Positions 57,985 through 64,000 of a stretch of 64,000 nucleotides of DNA are shown one piece after another. Within the stretch, counting starts at the first letter, position 1, and every line of letters begins with the position of its first letter. The translations under genes and the position numbers were made by a program. A model generated the notes under the pieces. The model was not told the DNA's origin. It searched no databases and saw only the letters and a list, made by a program, of their open reading frames with translations. The DNA comes from Distichodus sexfasciatus (lineage: Eukaryota > Chordata > Actinopteri > Characiformes > Distichodontidae), in assembly GCA_032718565.1 (NCBI GenBank), contig JAVGVS010000053.1, positions 2,142,288-2,206,287 on the forward strand, given 5' to 3'.

Positions 57985-58206
57985 AAGAAAGTGAGTGATT
58001 ATTTGTCACTGTGAACATACCACAGCACAGCACACAGTGACCCATCCGTGAGGGAGGAGTGGGCAGCTAACATGGCTCCTAGAGCAGTCCTTGGGGATGG
58101 TATCTTGCTCATGAGTACCTCAGTGGTAACTTTACCGGTCCTGGATTAGAACCTGCAACCATCTGATCATGGGGCAAACACCCTACCATTACACCACCAA
58201 CTGCCC
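57985..58206 (-). repeat. tRNA-derived SINE, family A, reverse, first of a tandem pair
   Basis: Ends on the plus strand with accattacaccaccaactgc immediately followed by the tail of the next copy. Confidence 0.65.
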
Positions 58207-58382
58207 CTCTGCATTTGACCCATCTATGAAGGAGCAGTGAACAACTATTTGGCAGCTCTAGAGAGCAGTGCTGGGGGTACCTTGATCATGAGCAGTACTC
58301 GCGATACTTTACCAGGCTGGAACTTGAACCTGCGACTGTCCAATCACAGAGCCAACTACTTAACTGCTACCAACTGTCTGTC
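58207..58382 (-). repeat. tRNA-derived SINE, family A, reverse, second of a tandem pair
   Basis: Starts with ctctgcatttgacccatcta and ends taactgctaccaactgtctg, directly abutting the previous copy. Confidence 0.65.
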
Positions 58383-58597
58383 TTTGCATTTATATATATA
58401 TAAATCATCATTCTCACTCATACAAACACATTCTTTCAGGGCAAACTAGATGTCACTTAGAAATATGAGTTTACTTTAGTACTCCAACATTTAATCTTGT
58501 GTATAGTGGAGCTTTTTCCAAATTATAATTTTTTTTCTGTTTACCAATAAACCAATAATATTATTGGTTATTAATATTAATAATAATAATAATAACA

Positions 58598-58652
<55 letters not shown>

Positions 58653-60280
58653 GTCATTTACCTTGACTTTGTGCATTGACACACATTTTACTAGATCTAC
58701 ACCTTACTGCTAGACTTAAACCTATACCTAACCCTAACACTTACACTAACACTCTGACACAGTTAGTTAGTGTTGAAGTTAGTTAGAAGAAGAAGCATTT
58801 ACTAGTTAGTTAGTTATAATCTCAGGTTTTCCTGGTCGCGCACACGCACCACACATTTTTCTTTCTCATGACAACAATCAAAGTGTAGTTCATCTCATAC
58901 CAGCTGTTTGATTAAATAGTAAGTGTTAAGTCGAATTTACACCTGATGATTCTCTACGCTCCTAAAAAACAGACGGAACGTAAAACAAACTGTGCAAAAT
59001 GCCTCGATATATTTAGGATAAATTGACCAGATTTGATTATTTTACCTTAGACTTACCGCAGACAGTCTGCAGCTGATACCACACCAAACCTTGCAATATT
59101 TCAGAATTCATTCCCATGCACAGATTTCACAAAATCAAAATCCCTTCGTGCGGCGCATCACAACTTACATGCAAAACGAGACTTGACAGAATCAAAACTC
59201 ACTTTTCCGTGTCGACCGCAGCAAGAACAAAGTCAGATTTCCGTCGAACGACACGATCCGGACACTTCACCGTACACTTTACTTCAGATGTAAAGATGAA
59301 CTTAGAGAATTATCTTTAAAAAGCACAAATGTTTTCCTCCGGGAGTAAGACCTCCTGTCTGGAAAAAGTTTCCCCCCGTTCTTGGCACGGCTCCTTTGTA
59401 AGCAGTGCAGATTTCACACATTAGCATCACAATGAGCTTCTGACCATACACTGACCACTTCACTTTCAATTGATTAGACCTCAACATAAATTACCGGGGA
59501 AAACAGTAAGGACGCTTCAATAGGTTGTGGTTCAGTTGTTATTTATGTCCATTGCTTTTTTTTGTTCAATAGGGACAAAAAAGATTTTTCAATTCCCACC
59601 TGGTAAGAGTAGATGGACCCTGAGTGGTTCGAGTGAGGGGCAGGCGAGGGTTGAAGGTCAGGTGCAGGATGGGACATGTGTAGGCCTTCATTCTGTAGGC
59701 CTCACCTGTACAGTAAGATGTGTGTGTTGCTCCATCCGCACCAGCATGAGTCATGTTTAGCCCCAGGGCGCTATTCCAATGCGAACACGCCCCAAATCTG
59801 AATTCCCAACATGATCAAACCTTTAACAGGATGAGCATCATCAGGACTTCATTCTGCTGCCTTTGATGCAAGATGAACATCAGGTTCGAAAGATAGAAGT
59901 ATTTTCTGTTTGGTTTGTTATGAGCAGAAATATTTGTTGGTGAGATCTGTCCACTGGTTAATAACTCTCTACATTTGTGGTATTGAAGAGAAATATCCTT
60001 ATTAATTACTAATTACAGGGACACTCTTCATGGAAACTTCAGGCTAAGGGTCTTGCTTAGGTTCTCGAATAGTGGTAGTGCTGGAGGTGGGTTAGATTTG
60101 TAGGTTATTTGTGAGGATATGTCTCCTACAAGATAAAACCTGAGCCAGTCCTCATTAGGAAAAGATAGATTTTTATGAAGTTATTTTATTCAGATTTTAA
60201 AAGGAATGTTGTGGGGAGAGTAAAAGGTTTGCTGTTTTTGCTTTTAGTGACTGAGATTAAGAGGAGGGTTAGGTGTCGCT
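58383..60280. other. Intergenic, nothing gene-like
   Basis: Holds a TTA microsatellite (58573-58652) and otherwise unassigned sequence. The CpG-containing part around 59100-59300 might be regulatory, but no specific motif supports this. Confidence 0.4.
58573..58652. repeat. (TTA)n / (TAA)n microsatellite
   Basis: A run of taa units followed by an inverted ttatta run, which could fold on itself. The poly-Asn minus-strand frame here is an artefact. Confidence 0.9.
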
Positions 60281-60282
60281 GT

Positions 60283-60465
60283 AGTATGAATGGTGGTCTA
60301 GTTGCTAGGACACTCGTCTCTGGACCAGGTAGTTGTGGGTTCAAACCCTGCCTCTGGCACTACGACCACTGGGTGCCTGAGCAAGACCCTTAGCCCCAAG
60401 TTGCTCTGTAGTTTGGAAATGGATATCTCTATGGATTTGCTAAATGCTGTGGATGCAGTATTTTT
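60283..60465 (+). repeat. tRNA-derived SINE, family B (V-SINE-like)
   Basis: Contains agttgtgggttcaaaccctg (B box) and agacccttagccccaagttg; tail ggatttgctaaatgctgtgg. Confidence 0.65.
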
Positions 60466-61329
60466 TACGTCTAGTTATAACGGGAGTCAGTGAAATTACC
60501 TCAAAGTGTTTGTGTGCTGCATTGTGGGAAGGTGGGACACAGAGGGGGGTCGAAATTACCCAAAAAGAAAGTGTCCATAATTGAGTTCACAGAACTTGAC
60601 ATATATCTCGACAGCAGTAATCAAAGTCCTTTTTGCCCCCTTAACGTGCCACACCCAGTAAAATTAATCATAATTTTATTTACTAGTTATTTACTGCTTG
60701 TGAATCTGGAACTATTTTTGCTTCTGTTTTTGATTATGTTCTTCCCCAAAAATATTCCCTTTTTTTAAACAATCTTTAATCCCTTCTGAACATTTCTAAA
60801 CATAAACTCAGGATTCAGATGGTCAGAGGTGAGTCAACGCCTTGAGTTCACCTGGAGTAAACACAGATGGAGGGAGTGAAAGTTAGAGTCTGAAGTAAGG
60901 ACTCTTTTCTTCAACCTTTACACCAGCATTCCTCATGAGTGATAGATCACTTGTCACATACACTGTGGGAGGAAATCACCACAACCACATTATAATTTAA
61001 TACACGCAGCTTCATGGGAAAGAAAGGGAAAGGCTGACATTCTTCAAATGGCTGTGTAAATTGTGTGCTGGAACTCAGGCGTGGCTCCTTGGTCTGTAGC
61101 GAGATACGACAAGGTTGCTCCTTAGGACGGATCTGGGATTTTTTACTATGGCCATATAACTATAAAATCAGGATGGATCCTTCACCAGCTTGGAAGATGA
61201 TTTGTTTCGACATAAACAGATATTTTGAGGGTGTGAAATGTAAAGGTGTTTCAGGAATAATACGTGCAGTTCATTCTAACAGTAGAAATACACCAGAACA
61301 CATAATGAAAGAATTTACTTAACCAAAGA

Positions 61330-61838
61330 TATGCAAAACAAGACATTTATTTCTAGAAGGAAGAGTCATGAAGCCACAATTTGCCTCAATATAAACATGA
61401 AAAATGATCCCATCTGAATGGTGGTAATAATAATAAAAAAATGACTTACCCCCCAAAAAATGTTTGCTAAAACATACATTGCTTCCATATTTTAACCATC
61501 GTAACTCAGTATTTGCATTTTGCTTTCTAAAGCAATTAGAAAAGTCTGTCAACATAAATACACATGAGCGAGTTCAAACGTTCAACCCAATACTGGGACA
61601 GATGATTCAACACATAAAAGTATAACACGTAAAATTCTCAAATCCTAAACATAGCGTTTATAAAAAAATCTGCTGTGGGATCGACTTGTCCAACAATTCA
61701 GTCTGTACATAAAGTATGCTGGACAGAACACAGAAGCTGCTGGTTGCTCTTTTTTCTATTAAAACAGTCCAGTATCTGCTATGAGGAGCCATAGCCCCCA
61801 TCATAGTGGGACGGGCAACTGTCCCTCTCTTGGGAGTA
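61330..61838 (-). other. sap30bp: sap30bp 3' untranslated region
   Basis: From the stop leftwards to a minus-strand AATAAA at 61351-61346, about 490 nt. There is no coding signal inside. The exact end is inferred. Confidence 0.55.
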
Positions 61839-63358
61839 TCACTGCTTGATTTTTTTGACGATGGTGCCCACAGCAGAGATGACGGTGGTCTTGGTGCCGC
61901 TGGCCGTGGTGGTGACAGAGACGACTCCAGGGAGGGTGGCTGTGGTGGTCAGCAGAGCAGGCTGCGCCAGAGTGACCGGTACTGCAGAGTCCCATTTACT
62001 CTTCCTCTTCTGGGCCTCTGCTACAAAAAAACACACACACACACACACGCTATAGAGGATGTGCAGAGAAAAACACAGCTGTCTATTTATGATGTCATCA
62101 TGAAGTTCAGTATGAAAAGTATATCAGACTAAGAGCATTATTCTGCTCAGAGAAAAAAGCCGCCTTAAAGTTTAGAGTAAATCTGCTCCCTCAGCACAAC
62201 TTTTGCTGCTTCTTAAATCTGGATGTGAAGTGCAGCAGTTACAAGGGAATGCGAATAAAAACATGAAGGAACCACTTCAACAATGGACCTTCATACAAGT
62301 TTACGTTACTAGCAGATGCTCTTACCCAGAGCCACTCCCATTTCCTAATTACAGGCAAAGTCTCCTTGGAGCAACCTGAAGTTAAGAGTCTTGCTCAGGG
62401 ACCCACTTGTGGTAGTGTCGGAGGTAAGATTTGAACCTACAATCTCCTGGTACAGAGGTAAGTACCCTAACCATTACACCTCCATTACTCCAAGTAACGT
62501 CTTAAACACAAACTGCCACATGTACCAAATAAACACATCTATCTCGTATCTGGTGACATTTGTCTGCTGTTGGTTTTCTGAAGTGGAGGGAGAAAATAGG
62601 CAAAATGGTCATTCTAAGCACCTGTTGATGTGGTGGTGGTGGTGTTGGTGGTTACAGATGCAGCGTTGGTAGCAGTACCCTTCTTGGTTCCAGTCACGAA
62701 TTCAATCTACGACATACAGTATATATACATCAGTCCAGATAGATAAGTTTTAATGCTTATATCTGTCTAGATATAAAATGCCATCTCATCATAACCAGTG
62801 AAAGTGGATCAAGCATGTTACCTTGGTCCGTTCCTTTTTGGCTTTTTCCAGTTTCTCCATCTCCACTTTCTGAGCTTTGGCTGTCAAAGGAATTAAAAAC
62901 AATAAAATTCACTATCCCTAGTGCACAAATGACAAATTGGACATATACAGGTTACTGAGTGTCAGCATAATTCCAACCCAGACTTACCTAATGCTTCATA
63001 GTATGAATCCTCAGACCAACCATGGGGGTCAAACATGTCCTAAAAAGAAATCACTTCCTTTAAGAACTTGAACAACCAACTCCCACAACCCAAAACGACC
63101 TAAAGCTCAACATTATGCCATACCTTTGGATAATTAGTTCCTAGTTCATCAATTTCACAGTACTGGATTAGTTTCTCATAAATGCTGTAAAAAAAGGCAA
63201 ACACAATTACATTAGAAAATAGCAATACAACTAATTTATGATGCTGTGTTTTTGTTGGAGTCTCACCTTGGATTTCTGAATTCTTTTTTCTTCTGTATGT
63301 AACTGTTGGTGTCAAAGTCCCCATGGAGCTTCCTCTCGTAGAGCTTATATATCTTCTC
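61839..63358 (-). CDS. sap30bp: SAP30-binding protein, C-terminal six exons (5' part beyond window)
   Basis: SAP30BP (HCNGP) is a nuclear protein linked to the SIN3/SAP30 corepressor and to splicing. Coding exons 5' to 3': 63267-63358, 63124-63184, 62988-63039, 62822-62880, 62622-62706, 61839-62020, with TGA at 61841-61839; about 177 residues. Reading through the joins gives KIYKLYERKLHGDFDTNSYI, YEKLIQYCEIDELGTNYPK, DMFDPHGWSEDSYYEAL, KLEKAKKERTK, IEFVTGTKKGTATN and AQKRKSKWDSAVPV, and ends SAVGTIVKKIKQ. These match human SAP30BP almost throughout. The Thr-rich stretch (NTTTTTST) is a little different in length. All junctions keep frame. It lies upstream of itgb4 on the same strand, as in human. 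Confidence 0.96.
62295..62495 (-). repeat. tRNA-derived SINE, family B, reverse orientation
   Basis: Plus strand has agcagatgctcttacccaga, gaagttaagagtcttgctca and atttgaacctacaatctcct. It lies in a sap30bp intron. A shorter related piece is at about 60010-60100. Confidence 0.6.
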
Positions 63359-64000
63359 CTGAATTAAGAACAGCACAGTAAGTAAACATATCCAAGTTTT
63401 ACTCAAGTTATCACACAGTAGAGAAAGTAAAAACAGAGTTCACTGAACATTTGGTACATTTGTTTATACCAATCATTAGCTGGTGATGACATCCATAGCA
63501 GTTTTTATTGGCTGTTTATTGAACTGAAAGTAGGTAAATGCCAATAAATACAGCAAAAATACAAAACTTAGACATATGTTTTGATTAGACTGTTTTTTAG
63601 CAGGACTATGATATCAGCCTTAATTGTTATGTCTATGCTAATATTACTAGTGTGTGACTTGTAAAATGAAGGTATTACTAATACAATAACATATAAACAA
63701 TTTAAACAAGGTAATGAGAAGTCTATTTAGGTTCATCTGCACACTGTTGTCAGACATTCAAGACATTTCTGAATTGGCCTTTGTGTAAGTGTGATTCTAT
63801 AACCAGAGAGACATCTGACAACTATCTACCAAAAGGTGTTTGGGGAAAAAAGCCAAGTTAGGGCATTCTCTTCCTATCAACGCATGGGCTCCCACCCCAA
63901 AAACATCACTGCAGCTTTTAACATGAAATGACGTAAAGACTTGTGTCAATGGCTAATGGGCCATAATTGTGTTTGATATCACAGGACCAGTAAGGAACAG
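63359..64000 (-). other. sap30bp intron at window end
   Basis: Sequence upstream of the exon that begins at 63358 (acceptor aattcag). No further exon is recognisable before the window ends. Confidence 0.6.

Noticed and set aside
58491..58682. Poly-asparagine frame
   Set aside because: Translation of the TTA microsatellite.
1..64000. CRISPR arrays, operons or prokaryotic gene clusters
   Set aside because: The window is intron-rich vertebrate DNA; direct repeats here are microsatellites and transposons.

Overview
This is a vertebrate, almost certainly teleost fish, nuclear locus. It holds three spliced protein-coding genes with GT-AG introns, many fish-type tRNA-derived SINEs and MITEs, and long CA/TG microsatellites. 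I reconstructed the genes by joining exons by eye. Every splice junction keeps the reading frame, and the joined proteins match occludin, integrin beta-4 and SAP30-binding protein as I know those families. No database search was run.

Layout. (1) 1-about 21,630, plus strand: occludin (ocln). The N-terminal exon(s) are cut off by the window start. Seven exons are visible, and a 12 kb intron (2327-14324) is packed with repeats. (2) About 21,640-24,700: convergent intergenic DNA with a decayed, coding-like tract (22,930-24,344) that I cannot name. (3) About 24,700-50,192, minus strand: a complete integrin beta-4 coding region (itgb4), 42 coding exons, 5,952 nt, 1,983 residues. Its start codon is in an exon that begins 7 nt upstream, so at least one non-coding 5' exon lies further out. 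(4) 50,193-61,330: about 11 kb of upstream DNA with simple repeats, SINEs and two copies of a fish interspersed repeat. (5) About 61,330-63,358 and beyond, minus strand: the last six coding exons of sap30bp; its 5' part lies past the window end.

Biology. Occludin is a tight-junction tetraspan protein and integrin beta-4 is the hemidesmosome laminin-receptor subunit, so two epithelial adhesion genes face each other tail to tail. SAP30BP is a nuclear transcription and splicing factor. SAP30BP and ITGB4 are also neighbours in human (17q25.1), whereas human OCLN is on 5q13. This suggests that the occludin here is the fish duplicate usually called oclnb (inference).

Most interesting points. itgb4 carries one extra 321-nt, phase 1-1 exon that encodes a second Calx-beta-like repeat absent from the human protein as I know it. 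All introns from exon 29 to exon 42 are phase 1. There is a 24/27-nt microexon with a CAG-TAG tandem acceptor. The relic tract near 23.2-24.3 kb begins with what looks like a split signal peptide. I found no operon, CRISPR array, defence system or other novel multi-gene system.
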